DNA of 45,031 nucleotides from Planctomycetota bacterium (GCA_016213895.1 JACQZJ010000079.1:1-45031), one strand, 5' to 3'; numbered from the stretch's first letter, positions 7,763 through 17,304 are shown. A program made the numbers and translations. The notes: generated from the letters alone by a model not told the origin.

Positions 7763-8647
7763 CTGCGCGAAGCGCTGGCGTGGGGGACGCTGAAGCTCTC
7801 CCTGCGCGGCGTGGAGGAGCCGCGTCTCGACAGCGAGCTGCTCTTGGCGCACGTGCTCGGCGGCGACCGCGCGGCGCTCTTCGTGCGCGCGAGCGAGACC
7901 CTCGCCCGCGCGCGGCGCCGCGCCTTCGCGCTGCTCCTGCGGCGCAGGCGCGCGCGCGTGCCGCTGGCCTACCTCGTCGGCCGGCGCGAGTTCTACGGCC
8001 TCGACTTCGCGGTCGGGGAGGGGGTCCTCGTCCCGCGCCCGGAGACGGAAGGGGTGGTCTCCTGGGCCCTGGAGTTCCTGCGCGCGCGGCCCGGCCAGCC
8101 GCTGGTCCTGGACGCGGGCACGGGTTCGGGCAACATCGCCGTGGCGCTCGCCCGGAACGACGCGCGCGCCCGCGTCGTGGCCGTGGACAGGAGCGCGCGC
8201 GCCCTGGCCTGCGCGCGCCAGAACGCGCAGCGGCACGGCGTGGCGCGGCGCGTGCACCTCTGCTGCTGCGACGTGTCGGCTCTGGCGCACGCGCTCCAGC
8301 GCGCGCGCTTCGACATGCTGGTTTCGAACCCGCCGTACGTGGAACGCCCGCAGGACGGCTTCCGGGACGAGCTCTGCCACGAGCCCTTGCTGGCCCTGTG
8401 CGGCCGGGGCAAGCCCTTCCCCGCGATCTACGAGAGCCTGGCCGTGGCCGCGGCCGCGCTCCTGCTGCCGGGCGGGCGCCTCATCGTCGAGGTGGGCGCG
8501 GGCCAGGCGCGGCGCGTGCGGGAGATCCTGGCGGCCCACGCGGGCAGCACACTGGTCGAGGAGCGCCGCGACCTCGCCGGCATCCCGCGCGTCGTGTCCT
8601 GCGTCTTCTCGGGCGCGCGGCGGCCGCGGCCGGCGGAAACGGCGTAA
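7763..8647 (+). CDS. prmC: Release factor glutamine methyltransferase PrmC
   Basis: PrmC methylates the GGQ glutamine of release factors using SAM. The 294-residue product has the N-terminal helical domain (REALAWG..., EPRLDSELLLAHVLG, PLAYLVGRREFYGLDFAV), then LVPRPETEG, the SAM loop LDAGTGSGNIAVALA, and the substrate motif NPPYVE in DMLVSNPPYVE. I chose CTG 7763: it has a strong SD (AGGAG, spacing 8) and gives the family N terminus MREALAWG. The alternative is TTG 7745, without SD. It lies downstream of prfA and converges on the PilZ gene with a 19-bp gap. Confidence 0.92.
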   Translation: MREALAWGTLKLSLRGVEEPRLDSELLLAHVLGGDRAALFVRASETLARARRRAFALLLRRRRARVPLAYLVGRREFYGLDFAVGEGVLVPRPETEGVVSWALEFLRARPGQPLVLDAGTGSGNIAVALARNDARARVVAVDRSARALACARQNAQRHGVARRVHLCCCDVSALAHALQRARFDMLVSNPPYVERPQDGFRDELCHEPLLALCGRGKPFPAIYESLAVAAAALLLPGGRLIVEVGAGQARRVREILAAHAGSTLVEERRDLAGIPRVVSCVFSGARRPRPAETA

Positions 8648-8666
8648 CCGCGCGCGCCCTGCGCCG

Positions 8667-9026
8667 TCAACGCATGTTCGACTGGATGAACTCGTGCAGC
8701 GCCGCGCGCGTTTCCCTGGGCATGTCGGTCAGGAAGACCGCCAGCTCGTAGCGCTTGCTGCGCGGCGTGCACGGCTGGCAGCGGACCACCGCGCCGGTGA
8801 TGTCGAAGGCGAAGGAGGGCAGCTTCCTGTCGGGCCTGGCCGGCAGGGAGAGCCGCATGCCGACGATCGTCATCTCCGGTACCGGGCGGTCGCAGATGAG
8901 CAGGAGGCCGGACATGCTCATGTTCTTGACCGTCGCCTCGAATCCGCTGTCCGGCGTCGTGACGCTGGCATCGAGGTTGGTCTCGATGCGCGGCTTGCTG
9001 CGGCGCTCCTTGACCCGATCAGCCAT
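8667..9026 (-). CDS. PilZ domain protein
   Basis: A 119-residue single-domain protein. The c-di-GMP-binding signature is complete: RxxxR as R9-S-K-P-R13, and the N-x-S-x-x-G motif NMSMSG (35-40). It ends in a helix MPRETRAALHEFIQSNMR. It probably acts as a small cytoplasmic c-di-GMP effector or adaptor; its partner cannot be told from the context. ATG (9026) follows GGAGAGG on the minus strand. It is divergent from ssb, with 177 bp between them, and convergent with prmC. Confidence 0.87.
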   Translation of the reverse strand: MADRVKERRSKPRIETNLDASVTTPDSGFEATVKNMSMSGLLLICDRPVPEMTIVGMRLSLPARPDRKLPSFAFDITGAVVRCQPCTPRSKRYELAVFLTDMPRETRAALHEFIQSNMR

Positions 9027-9203
9027 GTTCGCCTCTCCGGCGCGCCTGCAAGGGGGCGCCTCGCCTCGTCGCAATGGTCCTTCTCTCATCGGCATTCCAG
9101 CGGGCGATCCTGAGCGGATCAGGACCGCGTTTCGCAGCCGGGACCGCTGGCAACTCGCGGCTGCACCGGCTACCATCTGATCCAGGCTTTCGCGGGGACG
9201 CAA

Positions 9204-9656
9204 ATGGCAAACCTGAACAAAGTGTTCCTCATCGGCCGGCTCACTCGGGACCCGGAGCAGCGCTTCATCCCGAGCGGCCAGGCGGTCGTGCAGTTCGGCT
9301 TGGCGGTCAACCGCCAGTACACGACGAACGGCGAGAAGCGCGAGGAGACCACGTTTCTCGACATCGAGGCCTGGGCCCAGCAGGGCGAGCTGATCCATCG
9401 CTACTTGAAGAAGGGCGCGCCCATCTTCATCGAGGGGCGCCTGCGCTTCGACAGCTGGGAGACGAAGGAGGGCGAGAAGCGCTCCAAGCTGCGCGTCGTG
9501 CTGGAGCGCTTCCAGTTCCTCGGCCAGGCCTCGTCCGGCTCCAGCGCCCGGACGGGCGGCGACGCGCAGCTCGATCCCGTCGACTTCGGCATCGATCCGG
9601 ACAACTCCCCCGGCGAGTCCACCAGCGCCGGCGGCGAGTCGGCCGTCCCGTTCTGA
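9204..9656 (+). CDS. ssb: Single-stranded DNA-binding protein
   Basis: A 150-residue SSB. The OB fold covers about 1-105 (MANLNKVFLIGRLTRDPE, FLDIEAWAQQ, GRLRFDSWETKEG), followed by a low-complexity Ser/Gly/Asp tail that ends in AVPF, the protein-interaction tip. The tip is less acidic than the usual DDDIPF. GGGGA precedes the ATG. The 11-mer TACCATCTGAT upstream (9171-9181) also occurs before rpmE. It is followed closely by moaD. Confidence 0.94.
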   Translation: MANLNKVFLIGRLTRDPEQRFIPSGQAVVQFGLAVNRQYTTNGEKREETTFLDIEAWAQQGELIHRYLKKGAPIFIEGRLRFDSWETKEGEKRSKLRVVLERFQFLGQASSGSSARTGGDAQLDPVDFGIDPDNSPGESTSAGGESAVPF

Positions 9657-9665
9657 CGGGCGCCT

Positions 9666-9914
9666 GTGCCGGCGATGCGGATTCGCGTGCTCGTCTTCGC
9701 GGAGCTGCGCGAGCTGCTCGGGGCGCCCGAGCTTGCGCTCGAGGCGCGGCCGGGCGCGACCGTCGGCGAGGTGGTCGCAGAGATCGCGAGCCGCCACGAG
9801 TCGTTCTCCCGCAGGAAGTTCTCGACCGCCCTCAACCGGCGCTACGCCGGGCCCGAGGCCGCGCTGCGGGACGGCGACGAGCTGGCGCTCATCCCGCCGG
9901 TGAGCGGCGGCTGA
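9666..9914 (+). CDS. moaD: Molybdopterin synthase small subunit MoaD
   Basis: MoaD is a ubiquitin-like sulfur carrier; its C-terminal glycine is thiocarboxylated and donates sulfur to precursor Z within MoaD2-MoaE2. The 82-residue product has IRVLVFAELRELLG, NRRYAGPEAALRDGDELALIPPVSGG and the required terminal Gly-Gly. The start is GTG 9666, or ATG 9675 three codons later; neither has a strong SD. It lies nine bases after ssb and seven before moaE. Confidence 0.92.
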   Translation: MPAMRIRVLVFAELRELLGAPELALEARPGATVGEVVAEIASRHESFSRRKFSTALNRRYAGPEAALRDGDELALIPPVSGG

Positions 9915-9921
9915 GCCGGTC

Positions 9922-10332
9922 ATGATCGAGATCACGACCGCGCCGATCGACGTGGCGTCCCTGCTCGCCCGGGGAGAAAGCGCGCAGGCGGGCGCGCTCG
10001 TCCTGTTCCTGGGCACGGTGCGCGGCAGCACGCGCGGCCGCAGGGTCCTGCGGCTCGAGTACGAGGCGTTCGGCGAGATGGCGCGCGCCGAGCTCGAGCG
10101 CGTGGCCGCCGCGGCCCGGGAGCGGCACGACATCACCGCGCTGGACGTCGTGCATCGCGTGGGGCGGCTCGAGCTGGGGGAGGTCGCGGTCGCGATCGCG
10201 GTGCGCGCGCCGCACCGCGACGCGGCGTTCGACGCCTGCCGGAGCGTCATCGACGCCCTCAAGGAGACCGTGCCGATCTGGAAGAAGGAGTTCTTCGAGG
10301 ACGGCGCGGTCTGGGCCGGCGCGGGGCCCTGA
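9922..10332 (+). CDS. moaE: Molybdopterin synthase catalytic subunit MoaE
   Basis: MoaE pairs with MoaD to insert two sulfurs and form molybdopterin. At 136 residues it has VLFLGTVRGSTRGR, LEYEAFGEMA, HRVGRLELGEVAVAIAV and the catalytic lysine region LKETVPIWKKEFFEDG. It is cytoplasmic and translated with moaD. It converges on lpxA with a 26-bp gap and no obvious terminator. Confidence 0.95.
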   Translation: MIEITTAPIDVASLLARGESAQAGALVLFLGTVRGSTRGRRVLRLEYEAFGEMARAELERVAAAARERHDITALDVVHRVGRLELGEVAVAIAVRAPHRDAAFDACRSVIDALKETVPIWKKEFFEDGAVWAGAGP

Positions 10333-10358
10333 TGAGCGGCGCGCCGGCCCGCGCGCGC

Positions 10359-11177
10359 TCAGAGGTCGCTGTCCATCGCGTGCCGCAGGGGCAGGCGGCG
10401 CGTCGACTGCTTCCGGCCGAAGCGGCAGATGCCGCGCTTCGTCTCGGCGATGAAGCGCACCATCTCGGCGAGCTCCGCGCAGGGCTCCACGCGCTCCGCC
10501 TCGGCCACGGCGTCGGTGATGGGCATGCGGAAGAAGAGGCGGTAGATGCCGCGGATGCGCTCGCGCGCGGCGGAGTCGAAGCCGGCGCGGCGCAGGCCGA
10601 CGATGTTCGTGCCCGCGATCGTGTCGATGCCCGAGGCCATGGCGTAGGGCAGGACGTCCTTGCCGATGCCGCCCAGGCCCTGGACGATGGCCAGCTTGCC
10701 GATGCGCGCGTGTTGGTGCACCACGACGTTGCCGGAAACGAACGCCCCGTCATGCACCTCGGCATGGCCGCCGAGCAGCGCGCCGTTCACCAGCGTCACC
10801 TTGTTGGCGATGCGGCAGTCGTGAGCCACGTGGGCGTGCCCCATGATCAGGTTGTCGTGCCCGATCCGGGTCTCTCCCGTGCCCTGCGGCGTGCCGCGGT
10901 GGATCTCGGCGTGCTCGCGGATGATGTTGCGGTCGCCGATGTAGAGGCGCGTCGGCTCGCCGCGGTAGCCGAGGTGCTGGGGCTCGTGGCCGACCACGGC
11001 GAAGGGGTGGATGACGTTGTCCGCGCCGATCTCCGTGTGCCCGGAGACGTGCACGAAGGCCACCAGCCGGGTGCGCGCTCCGACCTTCGCCGGCCCATCG
11101 ATCACGACGCACGGTCCGATCTCGACGTCCTCGCCGATCTCCGCCCGGGGATCGACGACCGCGGAAGGGTGAATCAC
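10359..11177 (-). CDS. lpxA: Acyl-ACP-UDP-N-acetylglucosamine O-acyltransferase LpxA
   Basis: LpxA is the first enzyme of lipid A synthesis and shows the cell makes LPS. The 272-residue product is a left-handed beta-helix of hexapeptide repeats (IHPSAVVDPRAEIGEDVEIG ...), with the catalytic histidine in HAHVAHDC (His 119) and the C-terminal helical part from about 185. The start is GTG 11177 (VIHPSAVV), seven bases after GAGAGG. The frame runs upstream another 67 codons, but those residues are Arg/Gly-rich and not LpxA-like. It stands alone, divergent from the TPR gene with 230 bp between. Confidence 0.94.
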   Translation of the reverse strand: MIHPSAVVDPRAEIGEDVEIGPCVVIDGPAKVGARTRLVAFVHVSGHTEIGADNVIHPFAVVGHEPQHLGYRGEPTRLYIGDRNIIREHAEIHRGTPQGTGETRIGHDNLIMGHAHVAHDCRIANKVTLVNGALLGGHAEVHDGAFVSGNVVVHQHARIGKLAIVQGLGGIGKDVLPYAMASGIDTIAGTNIVGLRRAGFDSAARERIRGIYRLFFRMPITDAVAEAERVEPCAELAEMVRFIAETKRGICRFGRKQSTRRLPLRHAMDSDL

Positions 11178-11407
11178 CTCGACACCTCTCGTGAACGGGG
11201 AGCGCGCCGCGCGGCCGGCACGGCGCCGGCCGGGCGCGCCGCGCTCTGACGTTCCAGCGTAGCGACCGCGGCGCCGCGCGGCGGGCTTTTCCGCCCCGAG
11301 CTCGCGCCCGCGGAACGTGCGCGCGGCCTTGCCGCCGGCCCTTGCCTCTGCTTGACTCGCTGGTCTATCGCCCTGCAAGCGGGGCGGCGCGCCGCCCTGG
11401 AGGGACC

Positions 11408-14320
11408 GTGAGAAAACCGCTGCGACTGCTCGCCTTGCTCCTCGCCGGCGCGGCGCTGGCGCCGCTCGCCCGCTCCCGGCAGGACGCCGCTGCGCCCGTA
11501 GCCGACGTCGAGGTCGCGCGCCAGGAGTTCGAGCGGGGACGCTGCCTGCAGGCCGCCGGCATCCTCGCCGAGGTCCTGGAGGCGGCCCCCGGCGACGCCG
11601 GCGCCAGGGTCCTGCTGCTGCGCGTGCACGTGGAGCGCGGGGCGTGGGCTGAGGCCGAGGCCATCGACCAGGACCTCGGCGAGCGCTTTCCCGAGGAGTG
11701 CCCCCTCGAGGTCCTGCTGGCGCGCGCCGACTACGCCTTCGCGCGCGGCCGCACGGCGCAGTCGGAGGCCCTGGGCTTGCGCACCGTCTCGGCCGACGCC
11801 GCGGACCTGCGCGCCCGCCACGTCGTGGCGCGCGCCCTGCTTGAGCGCGGCGAGCGCGAGGCAGCGCGCCGCTTCGTCGAGGAGTCTCTTGCGGGAAGGT
11901 CGCTCAAGGCGCTCGACTCCGACGGGCTCCTGGCCGCGGGCCGGCTCTACCTGACGAGCGGCCAGTGGGAAGAGGCCGCGCAGTGCTGCGCCTACGCCGA
12001 GCAGAAGCGCAAGCGCGAGGACCGGCCGACCACGGACATCCTCGTGCAGCTCGGCGACCTCTACCGGTTGGCGCACATCACCGGCGGCGACGACGTGCCG
12101 CGCGCCTTCTCGACCTACCGCGACGCGCTCGAGCAGAACCCCGCTCTCGTCGGGGCCAAGGTCGGGCGCGCTCTCGTCCATCTCTACGTCGGCGACACCT
12201 GGGACGCAGAGAAGGAGATCGACGAGGCGCTGGCCCTGAACCCCGCCAGCGTGGAGGCGCTCGCGGTGAAGGCCTGGTTCAAGGTCCTCGACGGCCAGCA
12301 GAGCGACGCGCTCGACCTGGTCGCGCGGGCGCTCGCGGTCAATCCCGCGGCCACGCAGGCGCTCGCCACGCGGGCGGCCGCCCTCTACCTGCTCAACCGG
12401 CGGGACGAGTGCCAGGCCGACGTCGCGCGCGTGCTCGCGCTCGATCCGACCTGGGGGGAGCTGTTCTTGACCATCGGCGACGCCCTCTCGCGCCACATGC
12501 GCTTCGCCGAGGCGGTCGAGTTCCACCGCCGCGCCATCGAGACCGATGCCGAGCTGCCCTTGGCGCACATCTCGCTCGGCCGCGACCTCTGCTTCCTCGG
12601 GCGCGAGCAGGAAGGGCGGGAAGCGCTGGAGCGCTCGCTCGAGCTGCATCCCTTTCCCCATCCCTGGCGCCACAACATGCTGCTCGTGCTGAAGAAGCTG
12701 GACCGCGAGTTCGTGGACGCGGGGAGCGGCGCCTTCCGCTTCCGCATCCACACCGACGAGAACCCGATCCTCGCGCCCCGGCTGCAGGAGGCCCTCGAGC
12801 ACGACGCGCGCGAGCTGGCGAAGAGGTACGGCTGGTCGCCGCCGGGAGAGGTGCTGATCGAGCTCCTGCCGGGCCACCGGGACTTCTCGGTGCGCTCCGT
12901 GGGCTTCGCCGGCCTGGGCGCGCTCGGCGCCTGCTTCGGCGACCTGGTGACGCTGCTCTCGCCGCGCTCGGAGCTGCGCCACGCGTTCCTCTGGCGCTGC
13001 ACGGCCCTGCACGAGCTGGCGCACGTCTTCACCCTGGGCCGCTCGCGCGGGCGCGTGCCGCGCTGGCTGACCGAGGGGCTGTCGGTCTACGAGGAGCGCC
13101 TGGCTGACCCGACCTGGGCGCGCGACCAGGAGCTGGAGCTGATCGACGCCTGCCGGAACGAGGATCTGATCGCGCTCGCCGATTTCAACGCCGCCTTCCG
13201 CGGGCCGCGCGTCCTGTTCGCCTACTACCAGGCCGGCCAGTTTGTGCAGTTCGTCGCCGAGCGGCGCGGGTTCGACAGAATCCTGGAGATGCTCGACTCC
13301 TACGCCGCGGACCTGGAGACGCCGGAGGTGGTGCAGAGGGTCTTCGCGTGCGCGCCCGAGGAGCTGGACGGGGAGTTCCGCGCCTGGGTGCTCGAGACCT
13401 GCGTGAACAGGTATGCGGTGCAGCCGACGTTCGGCGAGAAGAAGCGCGGCGAGCTGCGGCGCCGCCTGCGCGCGGACGAGCAGAACGTCGACCTGCTCGC
13501 GGACACGGCCTGGGCCTACTATCAGGCAGGCAAGCAGGTGGACGCGGACGTGTGGCTGGAGCGGGCGCTGGCCCTCGCGCCGGACCACGCGGGCGCCCTG
13601 CGCCTCGCCGCGTTCCGCGCCGTGGACCGCAAGCGTCCGGACCTGGCGAAGGAGAAGCTCGAGGCGCTGTTCCAGGCCGGCGGCCGCGAGTACCGCGCGG
13701 CCCTGCTGCTCGCGCACCTGCGCCGCGAGGAGCAGGACCTGGAAGGCGCGGAGGAAGCCCTGCTCATCGCGCGCGACTGCTTCCCGCGCGCCATCGGCCG
13801 CGGGAGCCCCTGGCTCGCACTCAACGAGGTGCGCGCGGCGCGCGGGGACATGGCAGGCGCGATGGAGGCGCTCATGGAGTACGCCGCTCTGGACGAGAAG
13901 GCGCTCCAGCCGCGCCTCGATCTGGCAGCCTGGTCCCTGCTGCACGAGGAGTGGGAAGCGGCGCTGCGCTTCCTGCGGGAGGCGGAGCAGATCGATCCGT
14001 TCATCTGCGAGATCCACGTGCAGAAGGGCGAGGCCCTGCGTGCGCTGGGGCGGCCGGCGGAGGCGATCTCCTCCCTGCGCGCCGCGTTGCTCGTTGACCC
14101 TCGTCTCGAGCCCGGCTACACTCCGCCCGCAGCGTCCGGCGCAGGCCCGGACGGGACCGAGGACGAGAGGCGGCGGCAGGCGGAGATCCTGGTCAGCATC
14201 GCCGAGATGGAGCATGAGGCCGGGGACGCGCCCGCGGCGCTCCGCGACCTTGCTCGGGCCCTGGAACTCGTGCCCGGCCTGCCGAGCGCGGAGGAGTTGG
14301 CGGCACGTCTGAACCCCTGA
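11408..14320 (+). CDS. Secreted TPR protein with internal gluzincin-type peptidase domain
   Basis: A 970-residue protein starting at GTG 11408 after GGAGGG, with a signal peptide (RKPLRLLALLLAGAALAPLA). Residues about 30-420 and 650-960 are tetratricopeptide-like helical repeats. Between them lies a metallopeptidase-like segment with HELAH (535-539) and, about 15 residues on, WLTEGLSVYEE, the second glutamate ligand of the peptidase MA/gluzincin type. The layout suggests an exported or periplasmic protease or scaffold. The substrate is unknown. It is the first gene of a run leading into dnaA-like, tmk and holB, but no functional link is evident. Confidence 0.8.
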   Translation: MRKPLRLLALLLAGAALAPLARSRQDAAAPVADVEVARQEFERGRCLQAAGILAEVLEAAPGDAGARVLLLRVHVERGAWAEAEAIDQDLGERFPEECPLEVLLARADYAFARGRTAQSEALGLRTVSADAADLRARHVVARALLERGEREAARRFVEESLAGRSLKALDSDGLLAAGRLYLTSGQWEEAAQCCAYAEQKRKREDRPTTDILVQLGDLYRLAHITGGDDVPRAFSTYRDALEQNPALVGAKVGRALVHLYVGDTWDAEKEIDEALALNPASVEALAVKAWFKVLDGQQSDALDLVARALAVNPAATQALATRAAALYLLNRRDECQADVARVLALDPTWGELFLTIGDALSRHMRFAEAVEFHRRAIETDAELPLAHISLGRDLCFLGREQEGREALERSLELHPFPHPWRHNMLLVLKKLDREFVDAGSGAFRFRIHTDENPILAPRLQEALEHDARELAKRYGWSPPGEVLIELLPGHRDFSVRSVGFAGLGALGACFGDLVTLLSPRSELRHAFLWRCTALHELAHVFTLGRSRGRVPRWLTEGLSVYEERLADPTWARDQELELIDACRNEDLIALADFNAAFRGPRVLFAYYQAGQFVQFVAERRGFDRILEMLDSYAADLETPEVVQRVFACAPEELDGEFRAWVLETCVNRYAVQPTFGEKKRGELRRRLRADEQNVDLLADTAWAYYQAGKQVDADVWLERALALAPDHAGALRLAAFRAVDRKRPDLAKEKLEALFQAGGREYRAALLLAHLRREEQDLEGAEEALLIARDCFPRAIGRGSPWLALNEVRAARGDMAGAMEALMEYAALDEKALQPRLDLAAWSLLHEEWEAALRFLREAEQIDPFICEIHVQKGEALRALGRPAEAISSLRAALLVDPRLEPGYTPPAASGAGPDGTEDERRRQAEILVSIAEMEHEAGDAPAALRDLARALELVPGLPSAEELAARLNP

Positions 14321-14367
14321 CGGAACCGATGGCGGGGTCGTCGTTCCCACGAAGTGGGGGAGCGCGC

Positions 14368-15690
14368 ATGAACCTGTTGGCCAGGGACCTGTGGCAGGAG
14401 GTGCAGAACGCCTTCCGTGCCGCCCGCGGCCCGGCGGTCGCCGGGCTCTGGCTGCAGCAGGCGCGCCCCCTGGGCTTCGTGCGCGGCGTGTTCACGCTCG
14501 GCGTGCCGAACGAGGTGGTGCGCGACTGGCTCGAGCACCGCTACTCCGCGGAGCTCGAGGGGATCTTCCGCCGGCTCACGGGCAGCGCCGTGCGGCTGCT
14601 CCTCAAGGTGGACGCGTCGCTCCCCGCGGCGGCGGAAGACGCCGCCGGCGCCAAGGGCGAGGAGAGCGGCGGCGCGGCGCCGGAGGCGGCCTTCGTCATC
14701 CGGCCGGAGAACCGCCTGGCGAGCGCCGCGCTGGCGCGCTTGCTCGACGATCCGGCCACGGGCAACCCGCTTTTCCTGTACGGCCCGCCGGGAGTGGGCA
14801 AGTCGGCGCTCGTGCGCCACCGCCTGATCCAGCACCAGGCGGAGCGCGGGGCGCGCACCACGATCAGCGTGACGGCCGACGCGTTCTCCGCCGGCCTGGT
14901 GTATGCCCTGCGCGAGAATCAGCTGCCCGCGTTCCGCGGCCGCATGCTGGCCGCGGAGGCGTTCGTGCTCGAGGAGGCGCACCGCCTGCGCGGCAAGACG
15001 CGCACTCAGCGCGAGTTCCTGTCGGTCCTGCAGTACCACGTGCTGCGCGGCCGGCCGGTGATCCTCACCAGCCGGCATCCGCCGAACGCCATCTTCCTCT
15101 TGGACGAGGGTCTGCGCTCCTACTTCCTCTCGGGCATCCTGCACCGCATCGCCGACTACTCGGTGCCCTCGCGCGCAGCCATCCTCGAGGCCGCCGCGGC
15201 GCGCTTCGCGCGCCCCGTGCCGGCGGAGACGATCGAGCGCGTCGCGCGGCGCGTCAACGGGCCGGTGAGCCGCCAGATCCACTTCCTGGAGAAGGCCGCC
15301 GCCTGCGCCGCGCTCGCGGAACGGCCCGCCACGCTCGAGTTCCTGGGCGGGCGCTTCCCCGAGCTGTCCGGCTCGAGCGAGGGCGAGGTCGACGTCGGCT
15401 CCCTGATCGCGCTCGCGGCTCGCGACTTCGGCTCCACGGCGGAGGACATCGCCTCGAACCGCAAGACGCGCTCGGCCGTGCTCGCGCGCCACGTCGTCGT
15501 CTACGTGGCGACGGTGGTCTTCAACCTCAAGGCGCGCCGGGTGATGCGGCACCTCGGCGGGCTCTCGCCCTCCACCACGGCGTACGCGCGGCGCCGGATC
15601 GAGGAGCGGCGCCGGGATGACCCGGTGTTCGACGCCCGCGTCCGGCGCCTGCTGGCCGAGCTCAAGACCGGCCAAAAGCTGCTCTTCTGA
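14368..15690 (+). CDS. Divergent DnaA-family replication initiator-like ATPase
   Basis: At 440 residues the DnaA order is kept: domain I (DLWQEVQNAF ... VPNEVVRDWLEHRY), an Ala-rich linker, an AAA+ core with Walker A GPPGVGKSA (about 139-147), Walker B FVLEEAHRLRGKTRTQREF (DnaA has ..DDI.FL.GKE.TQEEF), sensor 1 ILTSRHPPN and a C-terminal DNA-binding domain (NRKTRSAVLARH ... LGGLSPSTTAYARRRIEE). Key departures: the arginine finger position (SRF.WGL in DnaA) is SYFLSGI, so Arg is Tyr; and the DNA-contact motif GRDHTT is GLSPSTT. Start ATG 14368 follows GGGGGAG. No DnaA boxes were seen nearby. It may be the chromosomal DnaA of a divergent lineage or a paralog. Confidence 0.8.
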   Translation: MNLLARDLWQEVQNAFRAARGPAVAGLWLQQARPLGFVRGVFTLGVPNEVVRDWLEHRYSAELEGIFRRLTGSAVRLLLKVDASLPAAAEDAAGAKGEESGGAAPEAAFVIRPENRLASAALARLLDDPATGNPLFLYGPPGVGKSALVRHRLIQHQAERGARTTISVTADAFSAGLVYALRENQLPAFRGRMLAAEAFVLEEAHRLRGKTRTQREFLSVLQYHVLRGRPVILTSRHPPNAIFLLDEGLRSYFLSGILHRIADYSVPSRAAILEAAAARFARPVPAETIERVARRVNGPVSRQIHFLEKAAACAALAERPATLEFLGGRFPELSGSSEGEVDVGSLIALAARDFGSTAEDIASNRKTRSAVLARHVVVYVATVVFNLKARRVMRHLGGLSPSTTAYARRRIEERRRDDPVFDARVRRLLAELKTGQKLLF

Positions 15691-15738
15691 GGCGCTCGGC
15701 GCCGCCCTGGCCGGCGGCGCGCGCAGGGATGGAGACGC

Positions 15739-16235
15739 ATGTTCCTCGTGCTCGAAGGCATCGACGGCGGCGGCAAGACCACGCAGGCGCGGCTGCTCGC
15801 GGAGGAGATCAGGCGGCGCGGGCGCGAAGTGCTGCATGTCCACGAGCCGGGCGGCACGCCGCTCGGGGAGCGGATCCGGAGCGTGCTCCTCGCGTCCGAC
15901 CCAGTGCGTGGTGTGCGAACGCTACTACTACTCGACTCTCGCCTATCAGGGCTTCGGCCTGGCCGAGGACGTCCAGGCGCTGCGCGCGCTCTCGACCTGG
16001 GCCACGGCGGACCTGCAGCCGGACCGGGTGGTCGTCCTCGACCTCGATCCAGCCGCGGGCCTGGCGCGCGTGCACAGGAGCCGGGACCGCATCGAGGCGC
16101 GCGGCGCGGACTACCTGGGCCGCGTGCGCGCGGGCTTCCTCGGCCTGGCGCGCGAGGACGCGGCGCGCTTCCGCGTCGTGGACGCCTCCCTCTCCGCCCC
16201 GGAGGTGTTCCGGCGCATCCTGGAGGCGCTGGCCG

Positions 16236-16249
<14 letters not shown>
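15739..16249 (+). pseudogene. tmk: Thymidylate kinase, internally deleted and frameshifted
   Basis: Tmk phosphorylates dTMP and is normally essential. The N-terminal part reads MFLVLEGIDGGGKTTQARLL (P-loop) and HEPGGTPLGERIRSVLLASD up to about 15900. From about 15902 the family continues in the next frame: CVVCERYYYSTLAYQG, then the LID region RSRDRIEARGADYLGRVRAGF, to TGA 16249. About 30 residues expected between the parts (the AELLLF.A.RAQ...VI.PAL..G segment that binds dTMP) are missing. The two pieces give about 170 residues against the usual 205 or so. No translational trick restores missing sequence, so either the gene is broken or the assembly lost about 90-100 bases. It overlaps holB. 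Confidence 0.85.
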
Positions 16250-17206
<957 letters not shown>

Positions 17207-17304
17207 AGGCGCGGCGCGCCGCGACCGCTCGACCGTGGCGCCAGCCGGCGGTAGTGCGTACGCTTCAGCATGTCCGACGTTCCAGACCGTAGGGGATCAG
17301 CCCG

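Noticed and set aside
11174-14350. Minus-strand frame of over 1000 codons across the TPR gene
   Set aside because: Mirror of the coding strand's bias; low-complexity Arg/Ala/Gln text, while the plus strand carries TPRs and HELAH.
14200-14400. Replication origin next to the dnaA-like gene
   Set aside because: No DnaA boxes (TTATCCACA-like) or AT-rich unwinding region were found by eye around the gene.
15890-15910. Programmed frameshift or ribosome bypass in tmk
   Set aside because: A family-conserved block is missing, which recoding cannot supply, and no slippery sequence is seen.
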